NCBI GenBank assembly: GCA_019426215.1
Contig: CM033391.1
Span: 20,696,708 to 20,760,707 of the forward strand
DNA: 64,000 bases
Reading direction: 5' to 3'
From: Buddleja alternifolia
Lineage: Eukaryota; Streptophyta; Magnoliopsida; Lamiales; Scrophulariaceae
In this document: positions 1-11,500 of the stretch, in pieces
Layout of the letters: every line of letters begins with the position of its first letter
Numbering within the stretch: the first letter of the stretch is position 1
The notes under the pieces: model-generated
Told to the model about the DNA's origin: nothing
Databases searched by the model: none
The model's input: only the letters and a program-made list of their open reading frames with translations
Made by a program: the position numbers and the translations under genes

Positions 1-743
1 TAATCATGTTTAGATTGTAAATAACCAATGTTAATCAAAGCTTCAGTAAATTTAGCATTCCATTGTCTTGAAGCTTGCTTTAATCCATATAAGGATTTTA
101 GCAATCTACAGACTTTGGAATTTGAAGAAGAAGGTGAAGAAAACTCCCCCTGATTGCTAAAACCTTCTGGAATGGTCATGTATACTTCTTCAGATAGCTT
201 CCCCTGCAAAAAAAGCATTAGTGACATCTAATTGAAATAGAGGCCAAGCATGAATGGCAGCCATAGTGAGAACAGTCCTAACAGTGACTATCTTCACTAC
301 AGGACTGAAGGTCTCATGATAATCTAGGCCAGGTTTTTGTGTGTAGCCCTTAGCTACAAATCTAGCCTTGACCTGTCAAGAGTGCCATCAGAATGAAGTT
401 TGACTTTATATACCCATTTACATCCTATAGGCTTCTTGTTAGGTGGCAAATCAACAATAGACCATGTATTATTAAGTTCTAAAGCTTTAATTTCATCATT
501 CATAGCATTTCTCCACCTAACATCCCTAGCAGCCTCATAAAAAGAGGTTGGTTCAGTGAAAGTTTGTAAAGAGAATATAAAAGATTTATATGTAGAATCC
601 ATATGAGCATATGAGAGATGAGAAGAGATAGGATAAACCACAGAATTAGATGAAGAACCAGTGTTGGATTTAGCTAAAGTAGGACAGATAAAATCCTTAG
701 ACCAGACAGGTTTAGTAGGAATCCTTGAGGATCTTCTAGGCAT
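1..743 (-). pseudogene. C1 reverse transcriptase, partial and frameshifted
   Basis: This codes for the N-terminal half of a copia reverse transcriptase. An open stretch from 743 to 354 carries the typical entry region (WRNAMNDEIKALELNNTW, then [18 protein letters not shown]). Below 354 the protein continues in other frames: a [12 protein letters not shown] stretch, then SLYGLKQASRQWN near 60-110. At least two frameshifts and a stop interrupt it. The YVDD active site would lie left of the window. The stretch upstream (744-842) is separated from the integrase only by a TAG at 843-845 in the same frame. Confidence 0.88.
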
Positions 744-1860
744 AGCAGCAATATCATCATTAGAAGAAACATCAGATGCAATAGTATGATTAGTGGGAAC
801 AGAGTGATCAATCTGTGCAGAGTTATGAGTGCCAGAATATGGCTAAATGAAATCATCATAAAATGCTTGAGAATCAACAGTTAACATATGATCTGAAGAG
901 TGAGCATTAATAAGAGAAAAGGGAAAAATAGATTCTTGAAAAATCACATCTCTAGAAATGATAAAGGTATTGGTAGCTATATCTAATAGCTTGTAAGCCT
1001 TATGATTAGAAGCATAACCAACAAATATGCAAGGTTTTGATCTGTGAGAAAACTTATCAGAAACAGGCAAGACCTTGGCATAACATAGACAACCAAAGAC
1101 CTTTAAATGCACAATGCTAGGAGATCTGTTATACAAAATATCAAATGGGGTTTTACCTTTCAAAAGAGGTGTGGGGGTCCTATTTATCAAGTAAGTAGCA
1201 GTTTGAATGCACTCTCCCCAGTATTTAATAGGAGAATGAGATTGAAACATTAAAGCCCTAGCTACATCTAGGATATGCCTATGTTTTCTCTCTACAAGCC
1301 CATTTTGTTGTGGTGTGTATGGGACAGAACTTTGATGAATAACTCCTTGAGATGTGAAGAATTGAGAGCAAGAACTTTTAAAAAAATCCCAGGCTCTATC
1401 ACTTCTTATAATTTTAATACTGGTGTTAAATTGAGTCTTCACATAGGAGAAAATTTTTTGAATAATAGATAAGACATCAGTCTTAAATTGCATGAGAAAA
1501 GCCCAAGTGGCTCTTGAAAAATCATCCACAACAGTAAGAAAATATCTATGATTAGAGTGAGTGGGTTCCTTATAGGGTCCCCATATGTCAAGATGAACAA
1601 TTTCAAAGTTTTGTTTAGTAAAATGAGTTCTCTGGGGAAAGGGGTTCCTAGGCTGTTTAGCAACAGGACAAATAGGACAATGTATAACATCATTCTTAAG
1701 AGATGGTCCTATGTGAGGTAACATTTTTAACCTAGAAAAGGACATATGTCCCATCCTTAGATGCCATAACTGAGAATCAACAGAACTAAAACAGCTAGGA
1801 ATGCAAGCAGAACAATGAATTTTATTATCTTTAGAAAAAAGATTGTCTGTTACACAAAAA
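744..1860 (-). pseudogene. C1 GAG-pre-integrase and integrase
   Basis: Integrase of copia element C1, which would insert the cDNA into the host genome. The GAG-pre-integrase motif LWHLRMGH lies near 1755-1785, followed by the C-C half of the zinc site (HCPICPVAK). The catalytic core shows the first Asp in DIWGP, the second in IRSDRAWDF and the Glu in PQQNGLVERKH, so all three catalytic acids are present. The second motif has Arg-Ala where the family usually has Asn-Gly. A frameshift near 1850-1860 separates it from the protease, and a TAG at 843-845 ends the frame before RT. Confidence 0.9.
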
Positions 1861-2299
1861 TCATTATTGCTGAAAGCAGAAACATGTGAAATACAAGAAA
1901 TAGTAGATCTTTAGACAATGATTGAAGCATAGGTTGTATGTCTGTATGAGTAGTGAAAGGTTGAAGAATGTAAAGGCCATTCCTAGCCTTACCAATCCCC
2001 CTTATCTTGCCATTCCAGAGATCCTGAAAAAGGCAAAAATTAGGGTAAAAGATAGCATAGCATGTGTTTTCCTTGGTAAATTTGGAAATAGAAAGAAGGT
2101 TAAACTGAAAATGTGGGATATATAAGACATCATGCAAAGTAATGTCATGTCCTAGTTTTATAGTTCCTATTTGATCAATGGTAGCAAAGCTGCCAGTAGG
2201 TAATCTTACTGATGATTGTGTAGGCATAGTGGAGGACATAGATGCAAAAAGCTCAAGATTACAACACATATGGTGATTGGCTCCAGTATCCAACACCTA
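1850..2299 (-). pseudogene. C1 aspartic protease
   Basis: Retroviral-type aspartic protease that would cut the C1 polyprotein. The active-site motif VLDTGANHHM stands at the start (about 2260-2296), followed by a typical beta-rich body ending in an LLSISKFT-like segment. The TAG at 2297-2299 is in frame between gag and protease, at the place where this family usually has Trp before the active site; a TGG-to-TAG change would explain it (inference). A frameshift near 1850 cuts the link to the integrase. Confidence 0.88.
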
Positions 2300-2848
2300 T
2301 TCATTATCAATAGTAGAGGAAACCAAAGCATATGGCTTATCAGAAATACCTGAGCAGGTATGTGTAATACCTGTGGCATTGTTTGAGTATGGTGCTCCTA
2401 TGCTAGATGTAGAAGACTTGTTGTCATTTTGAATCATTTGTAGCAGCTGCTGAAATTGCTGTGGTGTGAATGTAGGTGTTTGATGTGGAATAGTGTTCTG
2501 TATGACAGATTGTGATCCTTGAGATGAGTTGCCATGACTGCTGGTATATCCAATTTGTCCACTGTTTTCTTGCACATTCTGAGTGTTGACAAAACTAACT
2601 TGGTTAGAAGAGTAGTTCCTTCCTCCTCTATTATTTCTCCCTCTGCCTCTGCCTCTATTTGAACCACCACCTCTTGGTGGATATCCAATGATTCTAAAAC
2701 AGGAATCTCTATTGTGGCCTTGTATACCACAGTGATCACACACAACATCAGATTTGGCACTTTTTGGGGCATTGGAATAAAAGGTTATAGGCGATTGATC
2801 ATTGTTTCCAGCAGAATTGATGGTTCTCTGAGATTCTTCATTGCATAT
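2300..2848 (-). pseudogene. C1 gag, C-terminal half with zinc knuckle
   Basis: This is the nucleocapsid half of copia gag. It contains one CX2CX4HX4C knuckle (CDHCGIQGHNRDSC), an Arg-Gly rich segment (GRGRGRNNRGGR) and a Gln/Ser-rich tail, as is usual for RNA-binding gag C-termini. The frame continues at 17210 on the other side of the inserted Athila; the insertion falls between the dimer/capsid part and the knuckle. The apparent upstream start at about 2854 lies in the Athila LTR and is not real. Confidence 0.9.
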
Positions 2849-4568
2849 TGACACGCTAAAAGCTAACGTGCTATGATAGCAAGTGCACTAGACGTATGTA
2901 GTAATAAGTGGACAAAAAGTCCGGGTTGTCGAACCACGGAAACTTGAATTTTAGTTTATGATTAATGAAAATGGACAAAAGTAAATTGCAATAAAACGAG
3001 TAAGCAAGTGATGAACCAAAAAGAAACGAACTATAGATTAAATCTCACGTATGATAAAATGACTAAGGCACATGCTACAACCAAATCTACTCGTCAATAT
3101 AGATGAGCTACTCTTCGAATTATTAGACTCCTATTGCTTTGGTGGAAATTCCTTAGATAATTATTACCCGATGTCTCGGCACATAATAATCCTATGATTA
3201 ATTGATGGTTCTCTAAATATGTCTATCCGAGAATCTAATCAATAACCACACATTAACGTTCTAGAGTTTCCCCGGATAAATCCGGCTAACCGCACCCGAA
3301 AATCTTTACCTATTTCTAGGAGCAATTCCACATTAGTTTCGGATGATGTGTTGATTCATTTGAACCCTAACCTATCTTCTCTCGAATGACTAGACTAGGC
3401 AAGATAGCAAACATATGGTGATCAAGCACATGATTGTAATAAAAGCTCAAAATCAACACACAAAGCAATATGAGAATTAATACGAAAATTCACTTCACAT
3501 ATATTGATTCATAAATTGGCTTTCACATGGCCTTAGTTCTACAATATTAGCCTCTCATCAAGGCCTTAAGAAAATCTAATACAAACATATACATACTCAT
3601 GGAAATAAACATGTAAATGCAAATAATTAAAACTCCCTCAATTGATTGATGATGGATCCTTGCTTTTGAACTTCAATCCTTAACTCCTCTCTCTTTGTTC
3701 CCCTCCAAAAGTGATGAAGAATGATGATGAATGATGATGAGTGAAAAGTAATGGCCAAATGCCTCCCTCCCCCTCTTGTGTTCGGTCCCAAGTTAAGAAA
3801 AATGCCTTAAGAAGACCACCAAATCTGAGCTCCTAGTGTGTGTCTCCCCTAGTGTGTCCTCCACTACTCTTAAAGTGAGTAGTATAAAATTCCATAAAGT
3901 AGATCTACTAAGAAACATACTTATGACATCCCTCCCATACATGTGATGACCTCTTGGCTTTAAATGTTCCATTCCTCCATCAAATGATGATCTTTTGGCT
4001 GAAAGGAATCAAAATTCGGGTGTGGACACGCCTAGGCGTGGCATTACGGCGCTTGGGCGCCGTTATCAGAATGCTGAAATTAAATGCAATGTGTCCTGCG
4101 CAGCAATCGTATTTCATTCATAACTTTCTCCACGAAACTCCGATTTGGATGATTCAAGTCCTCATTTGAAGCTAACACATAGTTCTACAACATTGTATAA
4201 GGGAACTTCATCCAATTCGGCCTCTAAACATACAGAAATAGCGCTCGAACGTGGAAAGTGGTGTAGATACGGCGCCCGGGCGTGGACAAGATGGCGCCTA
4301 GGCGTGGTAAGCAGAATGTTGACGTTATTTGCATCTTGTCCGGCGACTGGGCGTGGGTTTTTAGGCGCTTGGGCATAGGGGTGCGTAGCAATTTGGCCTA
4401 AACTTGTTTTATACGTCGTTTTTCATCCCGTTCTTTGATTGTATCCATTTAAGACCTGAAATCACTTAATGCACGAATTAAACGCACATGTGGCAAGAAT
4501 CAAGCGATAAATGAACCTAAGACATAAACGCAAAGGGGCTTAAAAACACGTAAAAATGCCTCTTATCA
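2849..4568 (-). repeat. 3' LTR of minus-strand Athila
   Basis: It starts TGACACGC and ends CTTATCA on the plus strand, and it is the same length as 15490-17209. About 4020-4380 holds six or seven GC-rich near-palindromes of the form GGCGCCTAGGCG or GGCGCTTGGGCGCC. Open frames inside it are chance frames in LTR sequence. Confidence 0.95.
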
Positions 4569-4582
4569 ACACCCCCACACTT
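4569..4582 (-). other. Polypurine tract of minus-strand Athila
   Basis: On the minus strand this reads AAGTGTGGGGGTGT and directly abuts the 3' LTR, the position of the plus-strand DNA primer in LTR elements. The plus-strand copy has the same tract at 31659-31672. Confidence 0.88.
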
Positions 4583-6206
4583 ATCAATTGATCGTCCTCG
4601 AGCAATAAGAGTTTTAAGATAAGGAAACATCATCAATCAAAGAGAGAAACAAAAAGAAAACTACCTAACTCACTTTCGTGGAGTAAACGGTTGCATTTAG
4701 CGAATGCAACAAGCCTTTGAACCTTTGATTTACCTCAAAGGACGAGTTATAGTCTCGTGAGGGTTTGCAGACGATATACCCACAAAATCGAAAGATTTTC
4801 AACCCCGATCACTCAACGTAAATTACAATGATTAATAGCACACAATGGTATGAATTCACCTGTTTAAGCTCAAGTTACATATATATACACGTCACCCACT
4901 TGCTCATGTTACGCCTTAACATCGAAAAGATCATCCTAAGGGTGTAGTGTAATAAATCTCAAATATTATAGTCGAGTGGCATTCTTACCACTTTTCAAGC
5001 ATTAACCCCATATTTATCAACTTTTGATTATTCACATGGTACGAGAATTGAATACAACTTCATAGCCACTTAAAAATTCATCACTTCATTCCACTTTCGG
5101 CTTTAATTTATGCACTTTCAACTCGAAACATTAGAGGCTAGACCATGTGCAATGTTCGATCCTCTTAGGCTTTCTATGACACCCGTGTAACGAGCTTTAG
5201 GCCAATAACTCCTAAACCAGACGGCTTTAGGGTATCAAGTGTGGAGACACTCCTAAGGGCTTAATCGCTCGAGTGTCAAAGGCCACAAAATCAAACTAGG
5301 TCCCTATTTACTCAACACTTGTATTGGCTTGAGCTCTAGCTCAAATTAGCTTAATAGTACAGTATTCTAGGCATGGTGCTCTTCGCCCCCAGTATCTATT
5401 AAGCCTGACTTTTTCAGTCATACCAATGTTCAACCTCTTTTTATTATTATTAAGCACACGAAGTTAACGTTCTCAACTCATAACACATGTGAAAATTCTA
5501 AGTTGATATTTCCGGGATCAAGCCTTTAAGTGTTTCAAAATGGTTGCCCACTCAACTCCTCTACCCTCGATTTATGTGCATATGTGAATCATCTTAAGGT
5601 CAATCTAGTCTAGTTAGGGTCTCACAAACAAGGAATTGCGTGTATAGCCATTAAAAACCAAATTGAAAACCAAATTGATAGAGAATGCATACCATGTATT
5701 CACGTTAACCATGCTTAATTCATCGAGTGACGGGTTGGAATTTTATCCAAAAAAAATAAAAATTGCACACATTTCACATGTAGAGGTACAACATCCCCCC
5801 AAAACTTGGACCGAAATATGTAAGACATGAATAAACATGACTATAATGGATCTAGTGTACCCCCCCACACTTATCATGAACATTGTCCCCAATGCTCGAA
5901 AAAGAGAAGGGCAAAGTACACGTCACCATAGGGAAGCTGAAAAGCAAACCCGCGTCCACTTAAGGCAATCAAGTCCAAGGATGGCAATCACTGTGTCGAT
6001 CACTACATAGGTAAACAAATGCCAGCCATACAAAGCATCAAACATTGGATAGAATAGAATAAAACAAAACGAGACAAACAAAAACGAGAAACATGCATGG
6101 AAAGAAAATATCAAGCATCCAAACATAAAACATAAAATATCCAACAACCCAACAAAAGATATCCAAAAACAAAACGAAACATGCATGGAAATAAAACAAG
6201 ATAAGC
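4583..6206 (-). other. 3' untranslated region of minus-strand Athila
   Basis: About 1.6 kb without a coding frame, colinear with 30068-31658 of the plus-strand copy. A second purine tract lies inside it at 5859-5872 (minus strand AAGTGTGGGGGGGT), close to the start of the UTR. Apart from this and the 3' purine tract I see no further feature. Confidence 0.75.
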
Positions 6207-7514
6207 CTAATCGGTGGTGCCAAAACGGTCAATGTAGTCCTCATCCGTTCCGCCGAGATCATCCAAATCAATCAACGGGCTACCCTCATCATTATGAGCC
6301 TCATCATCACCTCCTACAGGAACGAGAGCACCTGACTCGTGCAAATCTGCGGGCTGCTGAGGTGGGGGGTGCGGGTAAGGTGGAGGAGTAGAATAATCAA
6401 ACGGCCCCCGACCGACAAACTCATTATGCTCTACAAGAAGCTGACGGAAATAAGCACAAGTGTCGGACATGACCACCCTCATCTCATCTCGCAACTCATC
6501 CCTCAATTCATCCTTTAATTGTCTAATGGCGGCGGCATCCATAGGTGGAAACTGTGGGGAACTAGTAGACCGGGATGAAGACGGGCGAGGCCTCTTGGAA
6601 GTAGCTGGTGGTGGAGGAGCCTGGGAGTCGTCATCTACCACAGTGAGATAAGAACCAGGGAGCTCAGTACGCTCCATAGGAAATGTGGGAACCTTAGCTG
6701 CCTTGCATAAAGCTGTGATCAGTGACGGGAGAATGATGGGATTCTTCCGAGTGGGACCTTCGCCCTTTTGCTTAGCCAATTCTTTGTTAATCAATGGCCC
6801 TAACTCATTCTTCAACTTCCTAAAGTGGTCCGTCAAAGACTTGTGGATTACCCGGGCAAAGTCCACAGCTTTCTTGGACATAATAGCATAGATGAGGGTG
6901 GCCCGTTCCTTGTTTGCCTCTGACCGATTGGTACTCGGTATTAAATTGAATCGGATGAAGTCGAGCCAGAAAGCAGCCTTGGGTAGTAGAGCCCTACGGG
7001 GGACATGAGCTTCTCCGGGTACCCACTCCCAACCCTCTCGGCCAATAACCCGCAAAATATCCGACAGGCTAACTCGGAGGCGCCCTGCATTGTAAAGAGT
7101 GGTGAACTCGCATGTCTGAGGGGTCGGGGTGCCTATGCTCTCCCTAATCTGTCTCAACTCATAATTGACATGTTTACCCCGTACCAAAAGGGTAGTCCCC
7201 AGCCATCCTCGTGTCTCAATCTCATCATAAACCCCGGAGCTGAAGAATTCCAGGACCCAAGGAAGACGAATGGCCTCGGGCTTTTGACAGAAAAACTGTA
7301 AGTGATGGAACTGTATCAATTCGTGCACAGAGGGCTGTCCCCGGGTGGTTAAATAGTGCTCCTTAATAAGGATGCGGGGGGTGCTCAAACTCTGACACAT
7401 AATTTGGATTTGGGAGTTTTCGAAACGGGTATTATCGGGAGTCTCGGGCTCATTAGAGGAACCCTCACCCACTTTTTTCTTACCCTTGGACGGTCTGTTG
7501 GTAGTTCTCGTCAT
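6207..7514 (-). CDS. Envelope-position protein of Athila (plant transposon protein domain)
   Basis: Intact frame of about 435 residues, separate from and downstream of pol. The start is taken at the ATG 7512-7514 (MTRTTN); an in-frame ATG lies four codons earlier at 7526. The middle part (WLDFIRFNLIPSTNRSEANK, then ATLIYAIMSKK, about residues 185-225) matches the style of the plant transposon protein domain found in Athila third frames (PF20167, from memory of the family). It continues with a Pro/Ser-rich linker, an Asp/Glu/Arg helix (QLKDELRDELRDEM) and an acidic tail. I see no signal peptide or membrane segment, so a true envelope role is not supported. The counterpart at 28775-30067 has a premature stop; this copy is the intact one. 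Confidence 0.8.
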   Translation of the reverse strand: MTRTTNRPSKGKKKVGEGSSNEPETPDNTRFENSQIQIMCQSLSTPRILIKEHYLTTRGQPSVHELIQFHHLQFFCQKPEAIRLPWVLEFFSSGVYDEIETRGWLGTTLLVRGKHVNYELRQIRESIGTPTPQTCEFTTLYNAGRLRVSLSDILRVIGREGWEWVPGEAHVPRRALLPKAAFWLDFIRFNLIPSTNRSEANKERATLIYAIMSKKAVDFARVIHKSLTDHFRKLKNELGPLINKELAKQKGEGPTRKNPIILPSLITALCKAAKVPTFPMERTELPGSYLTVVDDDSQAPPPPATSKRPRPSSSRSTSSPQFPPMDAAAIRQLKDELRDELRDEMRVVMSDTCAYFRQLLVEHNEFVGRGPFDYSTPPPYPHPPPQQPADLHESGALVPVGGDDEAHNDEGSPLIDLDDLGGTDEDYIDRFGTTD

Positions 7515-8158
7515 TTGCAACAACAATGGTCAATTTCTCAACTACTTAAATCAACCCAAATGCAACCAACCCAACACAACAATCGTCAACGCCCAACAAC
7601 ACACCAAAATCAGAGAGCAACCCACAATCTAGCAACAATCCACGGATTTAACAGATTCCTCAATTTTTAAGCAATAATCCACAGATTTAACACAATATAG
7701 CATCCAATTTCAACAACAACAACCCACAAATTGATAACAACCCACGGATTTAACAACAATAGACCATCCAATTCAAAAAACAACCCCCAATTTTTTGACT
7801 ACAACCCACAAATCCAATAAAAGTCCTCAAATGCAACAAAGAAAACAAACCACAATCGGACAATGCCCCAATTAATCTTCAAAATAAAATGTAAGGCACC
7901 TACTCGTCGGCTATGAATCGGAAATGGAAGAAGGGTAAAGCCAAAACTCACCTTTTATCCCCAAAAGTGTCGCACCGAGTCGATGTGAAAGAAGAACCAC
8001 TTGTGCAACGAATTATGTTGATGGAAAGTGGCGGTGAAACACGGTGGAAATGGCCGGAAATGGTGAGAGAGTCGCCGGAAATCGCGTGGGAGAGGAGTTG
8101 TGAAGATTTTGTGAGCATTTTGACCGTTTTGACCCACAGATTTGTTTAAATCAGAAAC

Positions 8159-8341
8159 GGGCGCCTAGGCGCGCGACACAGCGTACCTGGATTTTTTTTA
8201 GTGATACTTCCCGCGCCTAGGCGGGATTTTTTTTGGCGCTTACTTCAGAACGCGCCTAGGTGGGAGGTTTTCGGCGCTTGGGCGCCCCTTTCAGAACCGG
8301 GCGCCTAGGCGGGAGTTTTTCGGCGCTTGGGCGCCCCGTTC
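8159..8341. repeat. Cluster of GGCGCC-type palindromes in the pol-env spacer
   Basis: Three or four rounds of a compound unit: a near-palindrome GGCGCCTAGGCG, a spacer, GGCGCTTGGGCGCC, then TTCAGAA. The same unit is seen in the LTRs (around 4020-4380 and 16665-17020) and in the gag linker (12290-12450). Confidence 0.85.
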
Positions 8342-8488
8342 AGAAATATTATGTAAAGAATTTCATTTCCTGTTTCAAAAGGGGAGAGACAAAACACTTA
8401 AAACACAAACTAACAAAGATGTAAGACTAGAAAATAAAGCAACAAACAGGATAATAAGAGAAAAAGAAAAGGAAACGGAAAGAAAACA

Positions 8489-8530
8489 TGGGTTGCCTCC
8501 CAAGAAGCGCTAGTTTAGAGTCATTAGCTC
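8489..8530 (-). promoter_or_regulatory. Conserved non-coding block after pol
   Basis: On the minus strand it reads GAGCTAATGACT, then CTAAACTAGCGC and CTTCTTGGGAGGCAACCCA, starting 17 bp after the pol stop. The same block follows the coding region of element E (44796-44842), and its second half follows pol in the plus-strand Athila (27808-27829). Function unknown; the position suggests a cis signal for RNA processing, translation or packaging. Confidence 0.6.
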
Positions 8531-8546
8531 GACTGAAAGCGAAGAA

Positions 8547-11500
8547 TCACGAAGGGTCCGCGAGGATGAAGGACTCTTTGTCTCTTGGTCCATCCATCCC
8601 TAAGTAAGGTTTTAGACGTTGAGCGTTGACCAAGAAAGTATGTCCTTTATCTGTTGTAAGCTCGACGGCGCCGGATGGATAGACATGGGAAATCAAACAT
8701 GGGCCCGACCACCGAGACTTAAGCTTCCCGGGGAAGAGTCGGAGTCGAGAGTTGTATAGCAACACCCGCTCTCCCTTGTGGAATTCCCGGGGGAGAATAT
8801 GTTTGTCATGCCACATTTTGGTCCGCTCCTTATAGAGTTTCGCGTTCTCATAGGCAAGATGACGCCATTCTTCGAGCTCGTTGAGTTGTAGAAAACGTTG
8901 TGTACCTACACTTTGAGAGTCAAAATTTAGAAACTTAATGGCCCAATAAGCACGATGCTCGAGTTCAACGGGCAAGTGACATGTTTTGCCAAAAACAAGA
9001 CGATACGGGGACATGCCAATTGGGGTTTTATAGGTGGTCCGATAAGCCCAAAGAGCATCATCCAATTTAAGGGACCAATCCTTTCTTGATGCGTTGACAG
9101 TTTTTTCTAAAATACGCTTAATCTCCCTATTCGAGACCTCCACTTGGCCACTAGTTTGTGGGTGGTATGGGGTCGAAATTTTATGCTTCACCCCGTACTT
9201 GGTCAATAAAAGTTCAAACTGCTTGTTGCAGAAGTGGGTGCCCCCGTCACTAAGGATGGCTCGGGGAGTTCCAAATCGAGTAAAAATATGCTTCTTCAGA
9301 AAACGAGTGACAACCCGAGCATCATTAGTAGGCAAGGCCACGGCTTCCACCCATTTGGAGACATAGTCTACCGCAACAAGGATATATTTATTTGAACAAG
9401 AACTGGGGAAAGGGCCCATGAAATCCACACCCCATACATCAAACAACTCACACTCTAACATGCTATTTAAGGGCGTTTCATGATGTTTAGAGATGTTCCC
9501 CATTCGTTGACAGCGATCACAAGATTTGACATAATGATGTGCATCTTTAACAAGAGTAGGCCAGAAGAAACCTGATTGGAGGATCTTAGCTACCGTTTTG
9601 GAAGGCCCAAAATGGCCACCTACCGCCATATCATGACAATGAGATAGGATAGCATGCACGTCCGTTTCGGGTATGCAACGTCGAATTAAGCCATCTGCAC
9701 AAACTTTGAATAAAAAGGGTTCGTCCCAAAGATATTGCTTTACATCAAATAGAAATTTCTTCTTTTGATGAAAAGTGATATCCGGGGGAAGACGGCCCGT
9801 AACAATGTAATTGGCAAAGTTAGCATACCAAGGTGAAATTTTGTCAGAAATAGCAAGGAGGTGTTCATCCGGGAATTCCTCACGAATTGGTATCTCATCT
9901 AACGGATCATTCACTAGCTCTAATCGTGAGAGGTGGTCGGCTACTACATTTTCGGTGCCTTTCTTGTCTTTTATCTCTAAATCAAATTCTTGGAGTAACA
10001 AAATCCACCTCAGAAGTCTTGGTTTACTAGCATAGTAAATGGTTCGAAATTGTGCATCGTTAAGAGTTTTACTAGCATAGTAAATGGTTCGAAATACCTT
10101 CTCCTTCCTTTGGCCAAGGACCGCTCCAACCGCGGTGTCACTCGCATCACACATCAATTCGAATGGTAAGCTCCAATCGGGGGGTGACATGATAGGGGCG
10201 GAAACTAAGCGTTCCTTCAAATCAAGAAAGGCCTGCATACAAAAAGAATTGAAATCAAAAGGTGCATCTTTGACAAGCAAATTAGACAACGGTTTCGCAA
10301 TTTTAGAGAAATTCAAGATGAATCGCCTATAGAAACCAGCATGCCCGAGAAAACTCCTAACAGCTTTTACCGAAGTGGGCGGGGGAAGTTTTTCAATGAC
10401 CTCAATCTTGGCTTAGTCCACTTCGATCCCTTTTGAGAGATTTTGTGGCCAAGCACAATCCCCTCCCGGACCATTAAATGACATTTTTCCCAATTCAAAA
10501 CAAGGTTGGTTTCTTCACAACGTTTAAGCACAACATTTAAATGAGCAAGACAAATATCAAAAGTTGTTCCGAAAACAGAAAAGTCATCCATAAAAATTTC
10601 AAGGAAATCTTCAACCATATCATGAAAAATAGCCATCATGCATCTTTGAAAAGTGGCCGGGGCATTACACAAGCCAAATGGCATCCTTCTATAAGCAAAT
10701 GTGCCATAAGGACAAGTGAAAGTGGTTTTCTCTTGGTCCTCAGGATCTATGGCAATTTGATTATAGCCGGAGTAACCATCTAGAAAACAATAGAAATCAT
10801 GCCCGGCTAATCGTTCAAGCATTTGGTCAATAAAGGGGAGGGGGAAATGATCCTTACGGGTGGCATCATTCAACTTACGGTAATCTATACATACACGCCA
10901 CCCACTAATTATACGAGTTGGGATTAGCTCATTATTCGCATTCTCAATTACCGTTATCCCCCCTTTCTTAGGCACCACTTGGGTAGGGCTCACCCACGCA
11001 CTATCAGAAATAGGATAGATTATACCTGAGTCGAGCAGTTTAATCACTTCCTTCTTTACTACCTCTTGGATTTGTGGGTTTGATCTCCTTTGGGGTTGGC
11101 GTGTAGGCTTGGTGGAGTCCTCCATAAGTATTTTGTGCATACATATCGCTGGACTAATGCCTTTGATGTCCGCAAGTTTCCACCCAAAAGCCCGTTTGTG
11201 AGATCTCAACACCGTCATTAATTGCTCTTCTTGTGATCCTGAAAGAGATGAGGAAATGATCAATGGGAGTGTTTCGTCGTCGTTCAAGTACACATATTTA
11301 AGGTGGGAGGGGAGGGGTTTGAGTTCGAGAGAGGGGGGTTCTTCAATAGATGGGCGAGGTGATCCTGACAATGATCTATCAACTTTGATGAATCCTCCCG
11401 AATGAGAGGAAGATTTGTACTCCAAGCTTAGAACCCTTTCCACTAGATCATCTTTCTCCGAGTCCACTTGCATGGATTTCATAAGATCCTGTTCGAGAGA

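Larger units (their letters stand above)
1..2848 (-). mobile_element. Ty1-copia element C1, 3' portion
   Basis: Minus-strand copia element, read from right to left as gag, protease, integrase, reverse transcriptase; the order integrase before RT defines Ty1-copia. Its 5' part lies at 17210-18276. The two parts were separated by the Athila at 2849-17209, shown by the pentamer CATAT on both sides (2844-2848 and 17210-17214) and by the gag protein continuing across the gap. RNase H and the 3' LTR lie beyond the left window edge. Several frameshifts and stops show that it is inactive. Confidence 0.93.
7527..8546 (-). other. Spacer between pol and envelope-position frame
   Basis: About 1 kb without a coding frame. 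It holds, from right to left, the conserved block at 8489-8530, the palindrome cluster at 8159-8341 and a CAA/AAC-rich tract at about 7550-7860 (minus strand TTG/GTT-rich). Its counterpart is 27909-28774. Confidence 0.75.

Noticed and set aside
4145..4378. Small proteins in the Athila LTRs
   Set aside because: Frames in LTR DNA rich in GC palindromes; not kept between copies.
10400..10440. Programmed frameshift between RT and RNase H in the minus Athila
   Set aside because: The plus copy is in frame at this place with one more base in the run, so this is a mutation.
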